64,000 nt of DNA from Thermocrinis jamiesonii (lineage in GTDB: Bacteria > Aquificota > Aquificia > Aquificales > Aquificaceae), in assembly GCF_000702425.1 (NCBI RefSeq), contig NZ_JNIE01000002.1:1-64000 (forward strand). Direction: 5' to 3'. Positions 1 to 9,547 of the stretch are shown here, piece by piece (position 1 is the first letter of the stretch; the number at the start of each line of letters is the position of its first letter). The notes beneath the pieces are model-generated. The model saw nothing but the letters and a program-made list of their open reading frames with translations, was not told where the DNA came from and did no database searches. A program made the position numbers and the translations under genes.

Positions 1-876
1 GGACCAATGCCCCAAACAAGGGAACACGTGCTTTTGGCAAGGCAGGTCAATGTTCCTTACATAGTGGTGTTTATGAACAAATGTGACATGGTGGATGATC
101 CGGAGCTTTTGGACCTTGTGGAGCTTGAGGTGAGGGAGCTTCTTAACAAGTATGAATTTCCTGGGGATGAGGTGCCGGTTATAAGGGGATCAGCCTTAGG
201 GACATTGCAGGAGTTAGAAGCGGGCAAGCCGGACAAGTGGTGCAATGCCATAGTGGAACTGCTTAATGCCATGGACGAATACATTCCAACACCTGTGAGG
301 GAAGCAGACAAACCATTTTTGATGCCCATAGAGGACGTATTTAGCATATCTGGACGTGGAACAGTGGTTACAGGTAGGGTAGAGCGTGGTGTGTTAAAGC
401 CTGGTGAGGAAGTGGAGGTAGTTGGGCTGAGGGAAGAGCCGATAAAGACAGTAGCTACATCCATAGAGATGTTTAGGAAGGTTCTTGATGAGGCATTGCC
501 TGGGGACAACATAGGAGTGCTTTTGAGGGGTGTAGGTAAGGATGACGTGGAGAGGGGTCAGGTATTGGCAAAGCCTGGGAGTGTGACACCGCACAGGAGG
601 TTTAGGGCACAGGTGTATGTATTGACGAAGGAGGAAGGGGGAAGGCACAGTCCGTTTTTTGTGAATTACAGACCGCAGTTTTACTTTAGGACGGCGGACG
701 TGACAGGGGTGGTGGTGAAGTTACCGGAGGGTCAGGAGATGGTGATGCCTGGGGACAATGTGGAGCTTGAGGTAGAGCTAATAAAGCCCATAGCGATGGA
801 GGAAGGTTTAAGGTTTGCCATAAGGGAAGGTGGAAAGACAATAGGTGCAGGTGTTGTCACAAAAATACTTGACTGA
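1..876 (+). CDS. tuf: Elongation factor Tu (C-terminal ~290 residues, 5' end outside window)
   Basis: GTPase that delivers aminoacyl-tRNA to the ribosomal A site. The frame is open from base 1 (GPMPQTREH, the end of the G3 region), so the true start lies upstream. The NKCD G4 motif and the beta-barrel domains II and III ([12 protein letters not shown], ending [11 protein letters not shown]) are present. A full EF-Tu has about 405 residues, so roughly 115 N-terminal residues are missing. It sits 10 bp upstream of rpsJ, the usual tuf-S10 arrangement. Its codons end in G noticeably more often than those of the ribosomal genes behind it. Confidence 0.98.
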   Translation, partial: GPMPQTREHVLLARQVNVPYIVVFMNKCDMVDDPELLDLVELEVRELLNKYEFPGDEVPVIRGSALGTLQELEAGKPDKWCNAIVELLNAMDEYIPTPVREADKPFLMPIEDVFSISGRGTVVTGRVERGVLKPGEEVEVVGLREEPIKTVATSIEMFRKVLDEALPGDNIGVLLRGVGKDDVERGQVLAKPGSVTPHRRFRAQVYVLTKEEGGRHSPFFVNYRPQFYFRTADVTGVVVKLPEGQEMVMPGDNVELEVELIKPIAMEEGLRFAIREGGKTIGAGVVTKILD

Positions 877-886
877 GGGGTAAAGG

Positions 887-1201
887 ATGGAGCAGGACAT
901 AATACGAATAAAGCTAAGATCTTACGATCATAGATTGTTGGATCAATCCGTTAGGCAGATAGTGGATGTGGTAAAGAGAACAGGAGGTATAGTGAGAGGT
1001 CCTATTCCCTTGCCTACAAGAAGAAAAAGATGGGTGGTTTTACGCTCTCCTCACAAGTTTGATCAGTCTAGAGAACACTTTGAAATAAGGGAGCATAAAA
1101 GAATTTTGGATATAGTTCGGATAACCCCTCAAACTGTGGAATCTTTGATGAGCCTAAATCTGCCTGCAGGGGTAGACGTTGAACTTAAAATGGGGAGCTA
1201 A
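887..1201 (+). CDS. rpsJ: 30S ribosomal protein S10
   Basis: S10 of the 30S head, also the transcription antitermination partner NusE. The 104 residues match the family's usual length and contain the typical [16 protein letters not shown] start and GPIPLPTRR loop. It begins 10 bp after tuf behind a GGGG/AAAGG purine stretch and ends 2 bp before rplC. It is the first gene of the S10-type operon. Confidence 0.98.
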   Translation: MEQDIIRIKLRSYDHRLLDQSVRQIVDVVKRTGGIVRGPIPLPTRRKRWVVLRSPHKFDQSREHFEIREHKRILDIVRITPQTVESLMSLNLPAGVDVELKMGS

Positions 1202-1203
1202 AC

Positions 1204-1908
1204 ATGAGTATGGGTCTTTTTGGAATAAAGTTGGGTATGACGAGGGTTTTCTTGAAAGACGGCACAGTGGTGCCTGTTACTGCTATAAAGGTTCCAAAGC
1301 ATATTGTAACCGCCATTCGCACGTTGGAGAAGGATGGTTACAATGCGGTTCAGCTGGGTGCCTTTGAAGTAAAAGAGAAAAAGCTCACAAAGCCAGAGAT
1401 AGGGCATCTAAAAAAGGTTGGTGCCATTCTGGTAAAAAGGTTAAAAGAATTTAGAGTAGATAATCCCCAAGATTATCAGGTGGGACAAGAAATAAAGTTG
1501 GAGGATGTTTTTAAACCTGGAGATTTGGTGGATGTGGTTGGGATAAGCAAAGGTAGAGGTTTTGCTGGTGCGATGAAAAGATGGGACTTTGGCGGTTTTC
1601 CAAGATCTCACGGACACAGATATCACAGAGCGGTAGGTTCTATAGGCCAAAGGACTGATCCAGGAAGGGTGTGGAAAGGCAAAAGAATGGCTGGACACTG
1701 GGGTGCGGAGAAGATAAGAGTTCAATCCCTTTTGGTGGTGGATGTGTTGCCCGATAAAGGAGTAATGCTTGTGAAAGGTTCAGTACCTGGTCACCCAAAG
1801 GGAATACTGATTATAGAAAAGAGCAAGATAGCAAACAGAAGATCACAGAGGTTGAAACTAAATAGAATAAAACACATTCCAGAGAACATCCTTAGGAGTG
1901 AAGCATGA
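1204..1908 (+). CDS. rplC: 50S ribosomal protein L3
   Basis: L3 binds near the 3' end of 23S rRNA and is an early assembly protein. The 234 residues start [13 protein letters not shown] and contain the loop around [17 protein letters not shown] that reaches toward the peptidyl transferase centre. It is somewhat longer than the ~210 residues common in mesophiles, with a lysine-rich tail. The stop overlaps the rplD start by 4 bp (ATGA), which implies translational coupling. Start could be the first ATG or the one two codons later. Confidence 0.98.
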   Translation: MSMGLFGIKLGMTRVFLKDGTVVPVTAIKVPKHIVTAIRTLEKDGYNAVQLGAFEVKEKKLTKPEIGHLKKVGAILVKRLKEFRVDNPQDYQVGQEIKLEDVFKPGDLVDVVGISKGRGFAGAMKRWDFGGFPRSHGHRYHRAVGSIGQRTDPGRVWKGKRMAGHWGAEKIRVQSLLVVDVLPDKGVMLVKGSVPGHPKGILIIEKSKIANRRSQRLKLNRIKHIPENILRSEA

Positions 1909-2492
1909 GTGAGTTGAGGGAAGATATATTTGGGCTTGAGGTTAAGAAGCATATTTTGTGGGAAGTGGTAAAGTGGCAACTTGCCAAAAGAAGGCAAGGA
2001 ACACACAGCACCAAAACTAGAGGCGAAGTAGCTTACAGTGGAAGAAAGCTTTATCCCCAAAAGGGAACAGGAAACGCAAGACATGGAGACAGAGGAGCAA
2101 ACATCTTTGTAGGAGGTGGTGTAGCACACGGTCCTAAACCAAGGGATTACTACTACCCTCTGCCTAAGAAAGTAAGGAAGTTGGCGCTAAAGATGGCTCT
2201 TTCCGCAAAGGCTAAGGAAAATGCAATAGTATTGGTGGATAGCATAAATATTGGAGAGGTTCCAAAAACAAAAAAGGCCGTGGAATTCTTAAAAGCCAAT
2301 GGCTTGGAAGAGAAAAAGGTTTTGGTTGTAATTGCTGAAAGAGATCAAGTAGTGGAAAAATCTTTCAGAAATTTACAGAACGCAAAGGTCCTTCCTGTGG
2401 AAGGACTTAATGTTTATGACACTCTTTGGGCGGACTATTTGATAATAACCAAACCAGCCCTTGACAAAATTTACGAGAGGTTGGGTTCATGA
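1905..2492 (+). CDS. rplD: 50S ribosomal protein L4
   Basis: L4 lines the exit tunnel and in some bacteria autoregulates the S10 operon. The 195-residue product contains the conserved tunnel loop ([20 protein letters not shown], then [15 protein letters not shown]) near residues 38-75. ATGA overlaps link it to rplC upstream and rplW downstream. No S10 leader for L4-mediated control can be examined because the operon front is outside the window. Confidence 0.98.
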   Translation: MSELREDIFGLEVKKHILWEVVKWQLAKRRQGTHSTKTRGEVAYSGRKLYPQKGTGNARHGDRGANIFVGGGVAHGPKPRDYYYPLPKKVRKLALKMALSAKAKENAIVLVDSINIGEVPKTKKAVEFLKANGLEEKKVLVVIAERDQVVEKSFRNLQNAKVLPVEGLNVYDTLWADYLIITKPALDKIYERLGS

Positions 2493-2788
2493 AAAGGCCA
2501 GAGGACATAATCATAAGACCAATAATTACAGAAAAAAGCAACAGACTTATGGAAGATTACAAAAAATACACCTTTGAAGTGGCAATGGATGCCACAAAAC
2601 ATGAAATTAAGTATGCTGTAGAAAAGCTCTTTGGCGTCAAGGTTCTTAAGGTAAACACCATGATAGTAAAACCAAAGAAGAAGAGGGTTTTTGGTAAATT
2701 CAGAAAGTATGGATATACAAAAGCTTACAAGAAGGCCATAGTTACTATAGACCCATCTCAAGAAATTGATCTTGCTAATGTGAGGTAA
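2489..2788 (+). CDS. rplW: 50S ribosomal protein L23
   Basis: L23 sits at the exit-tunnel rim and docks trigger factor and SRP. The 99 residues show the family pattern: [14 protein letters not shown] at the N terminus, then [15 protein letters not shown] and the basic loop [26 protein letters not shown]. It overlaps rplD by 4 bp and ends 4 bp before rplB. Confidence 0.98.
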   Translation: MKRPEDIIIRPIITEKSNRLMEDYKKYTFEVAMDATKHEIKYAVEKLFGVKVLKVNTMIVKPKKKRVFGKFRKYGYTKAYKKAIVTIDPSQEIDLANVR

Positions 2789-2792
2789 AAAC

Positions 2793-3665
2793 ATGGGTGT
2801 GAAAAAGTTAAAACCGGTCACCAATGGACAGAGACATGCGGTTCTGTACGACTTTGCAGAAATAACAAAGTCAGAACCTGAAAAGTCTTTGACATACTTT
2901 TACAAGAGAGCCAAAGGGCGCTCTCACGGAAAGATCACTGTAAGGTCCAGAGGCGGAGGCCACAAGAAGAGATACAGGATAATAGACTTTAAGAGAGACA
3001 AGAGTCTTGTGCCCGCAAAGGTTGCAAGCATAGAGTACGATCCTTTCAGGTCTGCACGAATAGCCCTACTGCATTATGCAGATGGAGAAAAAAGGTACAT
3101 AATATGGCCAGAAGGACTGAAGGTAGGCGATACAGTAGTTTCTATATCCTACGAAGATGCAATTGCAGGCAAGGAGCTTCCGGAGATAAAACCCGGAAAC
3201 GCTTTACCTCTAAAGTTTATTCCAGTGGGAACTATCATTCATAACATAGAGCTACATCCAGGTAAGGGTGGGCAGTTGGTAAGGTCCGCTGGAACTTCTG
3301 CCCAGGTAATAGGTAAGGTAGATGATTATGTGCAAGTAAGACTTCCATCGGGTGAAATAAGGCTTATTCATGAAAGATGTATGGCTACGGTTGGAGCTGT
3401 CGGACTAGCTGAACATGAGCTTGTTAAATACGGAAAGGCTGGAAGGTACCGTTGGCTTGGGTGGAGGCCTCACACAAGGGGAACAGCTATGAACCCTGTG
3501 GATCATCCCCACGGTGGTGGTGAAGGTAAAACAAAAGGAAAGCATCCAGAGTCTCCATGGGGATGGAAGACAAAAGGATACAAGACAAGAAGGGGCAAAA
3601 AGTATTCAGACAAGTTTATCTTAGTTAACAGGAAAGGCATACCTCTTAAGGAGGGTATTAAGTAA
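2793..3665 (+). CDS. rplB: 50S ribosomal protein L2
   Basis: L2 is a core 23S rRNA binder needed for subunit joining and peptidyl transfer. The 290 residues include the [17 protein letters not shown] stretch and the functional C-terminal loop [14 protein letters not shown]. It is about 15 residues longer than the usual bacterial L2, with extra residues around [18 protein letters not shown]. Its TAA overlaps the rpsS ATG by one base. Confidence 0.98.
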   Translation: MGVKKLKPVTNGQRHAVLYDFAEITKSEPEKSLTYFYKRAKGRSHGKITVRSRGGGHKKRYRIIDFKRDKSLVPAKVASIEYDPFRSARIALLHYADGEKRYIIWPEGLKVGDTVVSISYEDAIAGKELPEIKPGNALPLKFIPVGTIIHNIELHPGKGGQLVRSAGTSAQVIGKVDDYVQVRLPSGEIRLIHERCMATVGAVGLAEHELVKYGKAGRYRWLGWRPHTRGTAMNPVDHPHGGGEGKTKGKHPESPWGWKTKGYKTRRGKKYSDKFILVNRKGIPLKEGIK

Positions 3666-4120
3666 TGGGTTTTAAGGGTGCTTGGAACAAAAGGAATAAG
3701 CTAATAGAAGATCTGGACACTTTTCTGAAACTTTACAAAAAAGTCCAGAAGGCTTACAAAAAAGTTAGAAAGGTTCAGCATACGCCAGAGTTATTCCAAA
3801 AAGCATACGAAAAATACAAAGCGATTTGGGATGAATACAGAAAACTCGTGGATAAGAAGGCTTGGGTAGATCCAAAGCTTTGGTATAGAATAAGAAAAAT
3901 GAACCAAACGGGAGAAAGAAAGGTGATAAAAACCTACAGTAGGGACACTACAATAATACCAGAGTTCGTGGGTCATACGATAGCGGTTCATAACGGTAAA
4001 ACTTTCGTTCCAGTTTATATTACTTCTGATATGGTAGGTCATAAGTTGGGTGAGTTTGCTCCAACGAGGACATTTAAAGGCCACCCGGATAAGTCCTCAA
4101 AGGTGGCCAAGAAAAAGTGA
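3665..4120 (+). CDS. rpsS: 30S ribosomal protein S19 with long basic N-terminal extension
   Basis: S19 lies in the 30S head near the A site. The conserved core runs from about residue 55 ([15 protein letters not shown]) to the end ([33 protein letters not shown]). The family is normally about 90 residues, so the first ~55 ([20 protein letters not shown], then [13 protein letters not shown] repeats) are an additional, probably helical, lysine-rich segment. The ATG overlaps the rplB stop and no internal start has a better position, so the extension looks genuinely translated. Confidence 0.95.
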   Translation: MGFKGAWNKRNKLIEDLDTFLKLYKKVQKAYKKVRKVQHTPELFQKAYEKYKAIWDEYRKLVDKKAWVDPKLWYRIRKMNQTGERKVIKTYSRDTTIIPEFVGHTIAVHNGKTFVPVYITSDMVGHKLGEFAPTRTFKGHPDKSSKVAKKK

Positions 4121-4129
4121 GGTGAAAGC

Positions 4130-4465
4130 ATGCGGGCAGTTTTAAGGTACGCAAGAATTTCTCCTATAAAGGCAAGGCAAGTGCTAAGGATAATACAGGG
4201 AGCAAAAGCGAGTGATGCACTTTATCAACTAAAGTTTATTCCCAAAAAGGCCGCAAGGATAGTGGAAGGGGTCTTAAAAAGCGCATTGGCAAATGCGGAG
4301 CAAAAGGGTATGAACCTTGACAGGTTATACATAAAAAAGGCTGTCGCAGACGAGGGTCCTATGTACAAAAAGTGGATTCCAAGAGCACACGGAAGGGCTA
4401 CGATGGTGAGAAAGAGAACCTCCCACATAACCATAGAGTTAGAGGAGAAGAAGGAGGAAGACTGA
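4130..4465 (+). CDS. rplV: 50S ribosomal protein L22
   Basis: L22 reaches into the exit tunnel with a beta hairpin and binds several 23S rRNA domains. The 111 residues begin [18 protein letters not shown] and carry the hairpin [22 protein letters not shown] near the C terminus. A purine-rich GAGGTGAAAG precedes the ATG. Stop and rpsC start overlap in TGATG. Confidence 0.97.
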   Translation: MRAVLRYARISPIKARQVLRIIQGAKASDALYQLKFIPKKAARIVEGVLKSALANAEQKGMNLDRLYIKKAVADEGPMYKKWIPRAHGRATMVRKRTSHITIELEEKKEED

Positions 4466-5163
4466 TGGGGCAAAAAACGCATCCCATAGGTTTTAGGATA
4501 GGAATTATAAAAGACTGGAACTCCAGGTGGTATGCGGATAAAAGAGACTACACTAAGCTTTTGCATCAGGACTTAAAGATTAAGGAGTACATAAAGAAAA
4601 GATATAGCGCAGCGGGTATTTCCAAAATCATAATTGAAAGGGCGGCGGAGAAAGTAAGAATAAGGATAAGTGTAGCAAGGCCCGGGATCATAATCGGTCG
4701 TAAGGGTGCGGAGGTAGAACAGCTTAAGAAGGACCTACTCAGCATTGCTCCAGGCTATAATTACAACATAAACGTAGAAGAGGTTAGGGTTCCTGAGTTG
4801 GACGCTCAGCTGGTAGCAGAAGAAATAGCTCTGCAAATAGAGAGGAGAGTTTCCCACAGAAGAGCTATGAAGAGAGCAATAGACAACGCACTTAAGGCTG
4901 GCGCAAAGGGTGTTAAAATTCAGGTGAAGGGAAGAATAGGTGGTGCAGAGTTGGCAAGGGCTGAATGGTTTTTGGTGGGAAGGATGCCTCTCCAAACTCT
5001 GAGAGCTGATATAGACTACGGTTTTGCAGTAGCTCAGACAAAGTATGGAGTTTTGGGTGTGAAGGTTTGGATATACAAGGGTGACGTGCTAAAAGCAGGT
5101 AAAGAAGAGATCGTCAAGAAGATAGAGGAAGACTTAAAGAAAGCGGAGAAGGAGGTAAGCTAA
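4465..5163 (+). CDS. rpsC: 30S ribosomal protein S3
   Basis: S3 lies at the mRNA entry site and contributes to helicase activity. I place the start at 4465 ([13 protein letters not shown]), not at the longer open frame from 4372, because that is the invariant S3 N terminus and it overlaps the rplV stop in the TGATG pattern used throughout this operon. The 232-residue product has the KH domain ([15 protein letters not shown]) and the C-terminal S3 domain ([13 protein letters not shown]). Confidence 0.97.
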   Translation: MGQKTHPIGFRIGIIKDWNSRWYADKRDYTKLLHQDLKIKEYIKKRYSAAGISKIIIERAAEKVRIRISVARPGIIIGRKGAEVEQLKKDLLSIAPGYNYNINVEEVRVPELDAQLVAEEIALQIERRVSHRRAMKRAIDNALKAGAKGVKIQVKGRIGGAELARAEWFLVGRMPLQTLRADIDYGFAVAQTKYGVLGVKVWIYKGDVLKAGKEEIVKKIEEDLKKAEKEVS

Positions 5164-5164
5164 C

Positions 5165-5593
5165 ATGTCCTTTCTTGCACCTAAAAAGACAAAGTTTAGG
5201 AAACAGCAAAGAGGAACGCTAAAAGGCAAAGCCTTTAGGGGTAACAAAGTATCTTTTGGTGAATACGGCATACAGGCTTTAGAAGCTTGCTGGCTAACCC
5301 AAAGGCAAATAGAAGCGGGTAGAGTTGCGCTGGTTAGGAGCCTTCGCAAAGGAGCAAAGATATGGATAACCATATTCCCCGATAAGCCCTATACCAGAAA
5401 GCCCAATGAAGTGCGTATGGGTGGTGGAAAGGGTGATCCGGAAGGTTTCGTAGCAGTCGTAAGACCCGGAAGGATACTTTATGAATTCTCCGGTGTGTCG
5501 GAAGAGGTTGCAGAAGAAGCCTGCAGGTTAGTATCTTCCAAACTACCCATAAAGGTCAGACTGGTAAAGAAACATGGAGGTGTTGGAGGATGA
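5165..5593 (+). CDS. rplP: 50S ribosomal protein L16
   Basis: L16 helps position the A-site tRNA on the 50S subunit. The 142 residues are of normal length and show [16 protein letters not shown], the [19 protein letters not shown] helix and the [16 protein letters not shown] loop. It starts one base after the rpsC stop and overlaps rpmC by 4 bp. Confidence 0.97.
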   Translation: MSFLAPKKTKFRKQQRGTLKGKAFRGNKVSFGEYGIQALEACWLTQRQIEAGRVALVRSLRKGAKIWITIFPDKPYTRKPNEVRMGGGKGDPEGFVAVVRPGRILYEFSGVSEEVAEEACRLVSSKLPIKVRLVKKHGGVGG

Positions 5594-5790
5594 AAGCAAA
5601 AGAACTGGCAAAGCTCTCAATTGAAGAGTTGTTAAACAAAGAAAAAGAACTTAGAAAAGAGATCTTGGAACTGCGTTTTAAGAAAAAGATTGAAGGTTTA
5701 AAAGACAAGATGATTATTAGAAAAAAGAGAAAGGACTTAGCAAGGGTTTTAACTATCATTAGACAAAAACAGCTGAGGGGTGAAGCATGA
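5590..5790 (+). CDS. rpmC: 50S ribosomal protein L29
   Basis: Small two-helix protein at the tunnel exit, part of the trigger factor and SRP docking site. The 66 residues follow the family pattern: [23 protein letters not shown], then [14 protein letters not shown]. It is coupled by ATGA overlaps to rplP and rpsQ. Confidence 0.96.
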   Translation: MKAKELAKLSIEELLNKEKELRKEILELRFKKKIEGLKDKMIIRKKRKDLARVLTIIRQKQLRGEA

Positions 5791-6065
5791 AAGAAAAAAA
5801 ATGGCACGAAAAAAGAAAGGAGTTTGTGGGTGTTGTTGTGAGCGATAAAATGGATAAAACAGTTGTAGTTAGGGTAGATAGAAAAGTGCAACACCCAATT
5901 TACAAAAAACACATAATAAGAAGTAAAAAATATCATGCTCATGACCCAGAAAATCAATGCAAAGTAGGGGATGTAGTTGTCATAAGGGAAACGAGACCTC
6001 TATCAAAGACTAAAAGGTGGGTGGTAGTTAAAATACTGCAGAGAGCCCAAACCCAACTTGAATGA
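5787..6065 (+). CDS. rpsQ: 30S ribosomal protein S17
   Basis: S17 is a primary 16S rRNA binder in the 30S body. The 92 residues carry the OB-fold signature [16 protein letters not shown] and [18 protein letters not shown], ending [15 protein letters not shown]. In most bacteria rplN and rplX follow; here the operon instead continues by a 4-bp overlap into a sulfur-relay-like gene. Confidence 0.97.
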   Translation: MKEKKWHEKRKEFVGVVVSDKMDKTVVVRVDRKVQHPIYKKHIIRSKKYHAHDPENQCKVGDVVVIRETRPLSKTKRWVVVKILQRAQTQLE

Positions 6066-6403
6066 AGATTGTGCTCTTGATAAAAGGAGATCCTTTTTCT
6101 TGGAAAGCTCATGAAGCTTTGCGTGTGGGCTTAGCCTTGGGCATAAACCACGAAGTTTTTATAATTTTTTTTAAAGATGGAGTTTATACCTTGACAAGAT
6201 GCAACTGGGAAAATCTTTTAATTTCTGGTTTTGAGAAGCTAATAGAGAATCTTGAGTATGTGAACGTTAAACTTTTCGTAGAGGACCTTTCTGCAGAGGA
6301 AAGGGGGCTAAAAAAAGGGGACTTCGTAAAAGATGTGGAGTTTATAAACATTGAGCAAATTAAAAGGATTTTAGCCTCTTCGGAAGCGGTGCTCGTATGG
6401 TAA
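6062..6403 (+). CDS. DsrE/DsrF (TusC)-like sulfur relay protein
   Basis: 113-residue protein of the DsrEFH/TusBCD fold: a beta-alpha start ([27 protein letters not shown]), an [14 protein letters not shown] strand-turn like TusC/DsrF, and the short hydrophobic end SSEAVLVW. Proteins of this family bind persulfide sulfur or serve as non-catalytic subunits of the relay. One cysteine (TRCNW) is present, but I cannot say it corresponds to the active DsrE cysteine. The start overlaps the rpsQ stop, and it overlaps the next gene by 7 bp. The subfamily (E versus F) is uncertain. Confidence 0.7.
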   Translation: MKIVLLIKGDPFSWKAHEALRVGLALGINHEVFIIFFKDGVYTLTRCNWENLLISGFEKLIENLEYVNVKLFVEDLSAEERGLKKGDFVKDVEFINIEQIKRILASSEAVLVW

Positions 6404-6636
6404 GAACCCTTTGGTTGGTAAGAAAGCTGGGAGATTTTAGTTCGGATCTGTTGGAAGAAGGGGATGTGGTTGTGTTAATTCAGGATGCGGTTCTGAGGTT
6501 TCCATCCAGAAGGGATTGGTTTGCGTGCAAGGAAGACGTCCGAGACAGAGGTCTGAAGATCCCAGAAGAAAAGCTAAAGTCTTACGAAGAGATAGCAGAG
6601 CTTATTTTAAAGGCACAAAGGATAGTAGTTTGGTAA
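6397..6636 (+). CDS. DsrH/TusB-like protein
   Basis: 79-residue protein with the TusB/DsrH layout: RTLWLVRK at the start, then EEGDVVVLIQDAVL, then DVRDRGLKIPEEKL and a final hydrophobic IVVW. DsrH/TusB is the small subunit of the sulfur relay hexamer. A single cysteine lies at WFACKED. It overlaps the upstream DsrF-like gene, so the two are probably made together. No third DsrE/TusD partner is adjacent. Confidence 0.65.
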   Translation: MVRTLWLVRKLGDFSSDLLEEGDVVVLIQDAVLRFPSRRDWFACKEDVRDRGLKIPEEKLKSYEEIAELILKAQRIVVW

Positions 6637-6642
6637 TATAAT
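6637..6642 (+). promoter_or_regulatory. Candidate -10 element (TATAAT), leaderless sdhA/frdA start
   Basis: A perfect TATAAT ends 8 bases before the ATG at 6651, just after the stop of the upstream gene. Transcription 7-8 bases downstream of the hexamer would begin at the start codon. No Shine-Dalgarno sequence lies between. No good -35 hexamer is visible. Confidence 0.5.
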
Positions 6643-6650
6643 CATACTCT

Positions 6651-8357
6651 ATGGCAAGGTACGATGTGGTTATAGTAGGAGCAGGTGGTGCAGGTTTGAG
6701 GGCCGCAATTGAGGCGAGCATGGACCCCAACATTAGAGTGGCGGTCATTTCCAAGGTTTATCCTACTCGTTCCCACACAGGCGCAGCCCAAGGAGGTATA
6801 AATGCGTCCCTTGGTAATGTTATCCCAGAAGATTCGCCCGAATCCCACGCCTTTGATACAATAAAAGGCTCGGACTTTTTAGCGGATCAGGATGCGGTTT
6901 TCTTTATGTGTGAAAATGCGCCTGACATTATATACGAACTTGACAGATGGGGTGTTCCCTTTTCACGTCTTCCGGATGGAAGGATAGCCCAAAGGCCCTT
7001 TGGCGGAGCATCTTTTCCAAGGACAGTTTTCTCCGCAGACAGGACAGGCCATGTTATACTTCACACTCTATTTGAACAGGCGTTAGCCCGCGACAATATA
7101 GACTTTTACAACGAATACTTTCTCTTAGACATAATCCACAATGGTGTTAGAGTAAAGGGAGTTTCGGTTTATGACATAAAGAACGGAGAAGTGTTAAACA
7201 TTGAAGCAAAGGCGGTTATTTTGGCTACGGGCGGTTTTGCTAGAATTTACTGGCAAAGAAGCACAAACGCAGTTGGAAACACCGGAGACGGTGTAGCTGT
7301 TGCTTTTAGGGCTGGCTTGGCACTAAAGGACATGGAGTTTATCCAATTCCACCCCACAGGCTTGGCAAAGACGGGCATACTCCTTTCCGAAGCCTGTAGA
7401 GGTGAAGGAGGATACCTTCTAAACGCGCTGGGTGAGAGGTTTATGAAAAGGTATGCTCCAGAAAAGATGGAACTAGCACCAAGAGATATGGTCTCAAGGG
7501 CAATAGAGTATGAAATCAAAGAGGGAAGGGGTGTAGGCAGTGGCACAAGCGCCTATGTTTATTTAGATCTGAGACATTTGGGAGAGGCTAAGATAAAAGA
7601 AAGACTTCCACAAGTGCGCCAGCTTGCTATAGACTTTGAGGGTGTCGACCCAGTTAAAGAGCTGGTTCCCATTAGGCCAACCGCCCACTACTGTATGGGA
7701 GGCATACATGTAGTTAATTACAGAACCAGTGCTACAGAGCTGGAAGGACTCTACGCCGTAGGAGAATGCGCGTGTGTATCCGTGCATGGGGCCAACAGAT
7801 TGGGAGGAAACTCTCTAACGGAAATCCTTGTTTTTGGTAAATTCTGTGGTATATCCGCAAGGGAGTATGCCAAACAGGTAGATTGGTTACCTTTGACCGA
7901 GGCGGAAAGGAAGAAGAACATAGAGTTCATAGAAAGATTAATGAACAGGGAAGGGTCTGAAAAGTTGGCTGACATAAGGAAAAGGATGGGCGAGATAACC
8001 TGGGAAAAGGTGGGAATATTTAGGGATGAAAGATCTTTGCAAGAAGCGTATAAAGAGCTTAGCGAGCTTTTGGAAAGATGGGAAGCCATACCGGTGGTGG
8101 ACAAGAGCAAAATCTTCAACACAAACTTGGTGGAAGTTTTAGAACTTAGAAACATGCTGGAGTTAGCTAGGGTAGTAGCCTATTCTGCCCTTCACAGAAA
8201 AGAATCAAGGGGAAGTCACACAAGGGAAGATTACCCTAACAGAGACGACAAAAACTTTCTCAAGCATACACTGGTATATCAAAGGGATGACAAACTTGTG
8301 ATTGAATATATACCTGTAAGCATACTTAAATACCAACCTGCCCAAAGGACTTACTGA
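6651..8357 (+). CDS. sdhA: Succinate dehydrogenase / fumarate reductase flavoprotein subunit
   Basis: FAD subunit that interconverts succinate and fumarate. In an organism with the reductive TCA cycle it probably runs as a fumarate reductase. The 568 residues show the N-terminal dinucleotide fold ([14 protein letters not shown]), the covalent-FAD histidine region ([12 protein letters not shown], about residue 42), the active-site HPTG, and GGIHV and [11 protein letters not shown] in the capping/FAD region. No iron-sulfur or membrane subunit lies nearby. It overlaps purK by one base. It could equally be named frdA. Confidence 0.93.
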   Translation: MARYDVVIVGAGGAGLRAAIEASMDPNIRVAVISKVYPTRSHTGAAQGGINASLGNVIPEDSPESHAFDTIKGSDFLADQDAVFFMCENAPDIIYELDRWGVPFSRLPDGRIAQRPFGGASFPRTVFSADRTGHVILHTLFEQALARDNIDFYNEYFLLDIIHNGVRVKGVSVYDIKNGEVLNIEAKAVILATGGFARIYWQRSTNAVGNTGDGVAVAFRAGLALKDMEFIQFHPTGLAKTGILLSEACRGEGGYLLNALGERFMKRYAPEKMELAPRDMVSRAIEYEIKEGRGVGSGTSAYVYLDLRHLGEAKIKERLPQVRQLAIDFEGVDPVKELVPIRPTAHYCMGGIHVVNYRTSATELEGLYAVGECACVSVHGANRLGGNSLTEILVFGKFCGISAREYAKQVDWLPLTEAERKKNIEFIERLMNREGSEKLADIRKRMGEITWEKVGIFRDERSLQEAYKELSELLERWEAIPVVDKSKIFNTNLVEVLELRNMLELARVVAYSALHRKESRGSHTREDYPNRDDKNFLKHTLVYQRDDKLVIEYIPVSILKYQPAQRTY

Positions 8358-9469
8358 TGAAAATAGGTATATTGGGTGGAGGACAGCTTGGCTGGATGAC
8401 TATACTTGAGGGTAAAAAGCTCGGTTTTGAGTTTTTAGTCTTGGACAAATCAAAAGATTCTCCCGCTTGTAAGGCAGCAGATAGATGCTTTGATTACTCC
8501 GAAGTGGATGAGTTTGCAAAACTTTGCGATGTTGTAACTTATGAATTTGAACACATTCCCGACGAGGTGTTGGAAAGTGTTTCTCATATAACTTTGCCTT
8601 CTGTGGAAGTTCTAAAGCTTAAAAAAAGCAAAGTGGAAGAAAAGCTGTTTCTAAAAAGAGGGGGCTATCCTGTGCCAAACTTTGCGGTAGCCTTTGGGAA
8701 AGACTTAAGCAGGGTTGTTTCTACGTTTAAATTGCCTGTGGTAGTAAAAGCAGAAAGTTTGGGCTATGACGGAAAGGGTCAGTACTTGATAAGGAACGGG
8801 GAAAAACTTAAGACCGTCATGATGAACCACAGAGAGGAAGAGAGATTTTTGGTGGAAGAATTTGTAGATTTTGATTTTGAGTTTTCCATAATAGGTGTCA
8901 GAAACGATAAAGGAGAAATAAAACTATATCCACCAACAATAAACTATCACGAGGAGGGGATCCTTATCTACAACAAAACCGCTGACTTAAATCTTCCGCT
9001 TGCTCAGGAGATAGTCATATCTTTGATGGAAGAGCTAAATATCGTTGGAATTCTGTGCGTTGAGTTTTTTCACACAAAGGATGGACACATACTTATAAAC
9101 GAAATGGCTCCCAGGACGCACAATACGGGTCACTGGACTTTGGACGGCTGTTACACCTCCCAGTTTGAAAACCTACTTAGAGCAATCTCAGGCTTACCCC
9201 TTGGTTCTACAAAGCTGAAAAGCCCTTCTGGTATGATAAACATAATCGGCAAATCTTACGAAGAGATAGACATAAAAAGGATCCTTTCCTTAGAAGGGTC
9301 TAAGCTTTACTGGTACGGAAAGGAAAAAAGATCCAGAAGGAAAATGGGACATATAAACGTTGTGGGAGATAGTCAGGAGGAGGTGGATGTCATTTTAAAA
9401 ACTCTACTTTTTGATATTCTGAAATATAGTATTACACCTAAGCTTGATACATACGAGTATACGGTTTAA
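8357..9469 (+). CDS. purK: 5-(carboxyamino)imidazole ribonucleotide synthase
   Basis: ATP-grasp enzyme that carboxylates AIR to N5-CAIR with ATP and bicarbonate. The 370 residues begin KIGILGGGQLGWM, the PurK signature, followed by VTYEFEHIP, the ATP-grasp lid VVKAESLGYDGKGQ and the metal-binding NEMAPRTHNTGHWT. The start overlaps the sdhA stop (TGATG), although the two are metabolically unrelated. No purE is adjacent. Confidence 0.95.
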   Translation: MKIGILGGGQLGWMTILEGKKLGFEFLVLDKSKDSPACKAADRCFDYSEVDEFAKLCDVVTYEFEHIPDEVLESVSHITLPSVEVLKLKKSKVEEKLFLKRGGYPVPNFAVAFGKDLSRVVSTFKLPVVVKAESLGYDGKGQYLIRNGEKLKTVMMNHREEERFLVEEFVDFDFEFSIIGVRNDKGEIKLYPPTINYHEEGILIYNKTADLNLPLAQEIVISLMEELNIVGILCVEFFHTKDGHILINEMAPRTHNTGHWTLDGCYTSQFENLLRAISGLPLGSTKLKSPSGMINIIGKSYEEIDIKRILSLEGSKLYWYGKEKRSRRKMGHINVVGDSQEEVDVILKTLLFDILKYSITPKLDTYEYTV

Positions 9470-9547
9470 GCCATAGTATTTCCATGCTATAATTTAACAC
9501 AGGATGCTTGCTATATGCTTTAACCTTGCTGAAGAGGTTTTCTATTT

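Noticed and set aside
57-512. 151-codon minus-strand frame inside tuf
   Set aside because: Antisense shadow of the EF-Tu coding sequence.
4372-4464. N-terminal extension of S3 from the upstream ATG
   Set aside because: It lies inside rplV, and the invariant S3 start MGQKTHPIG occurs at 4465 with the usual stop-start overlap.
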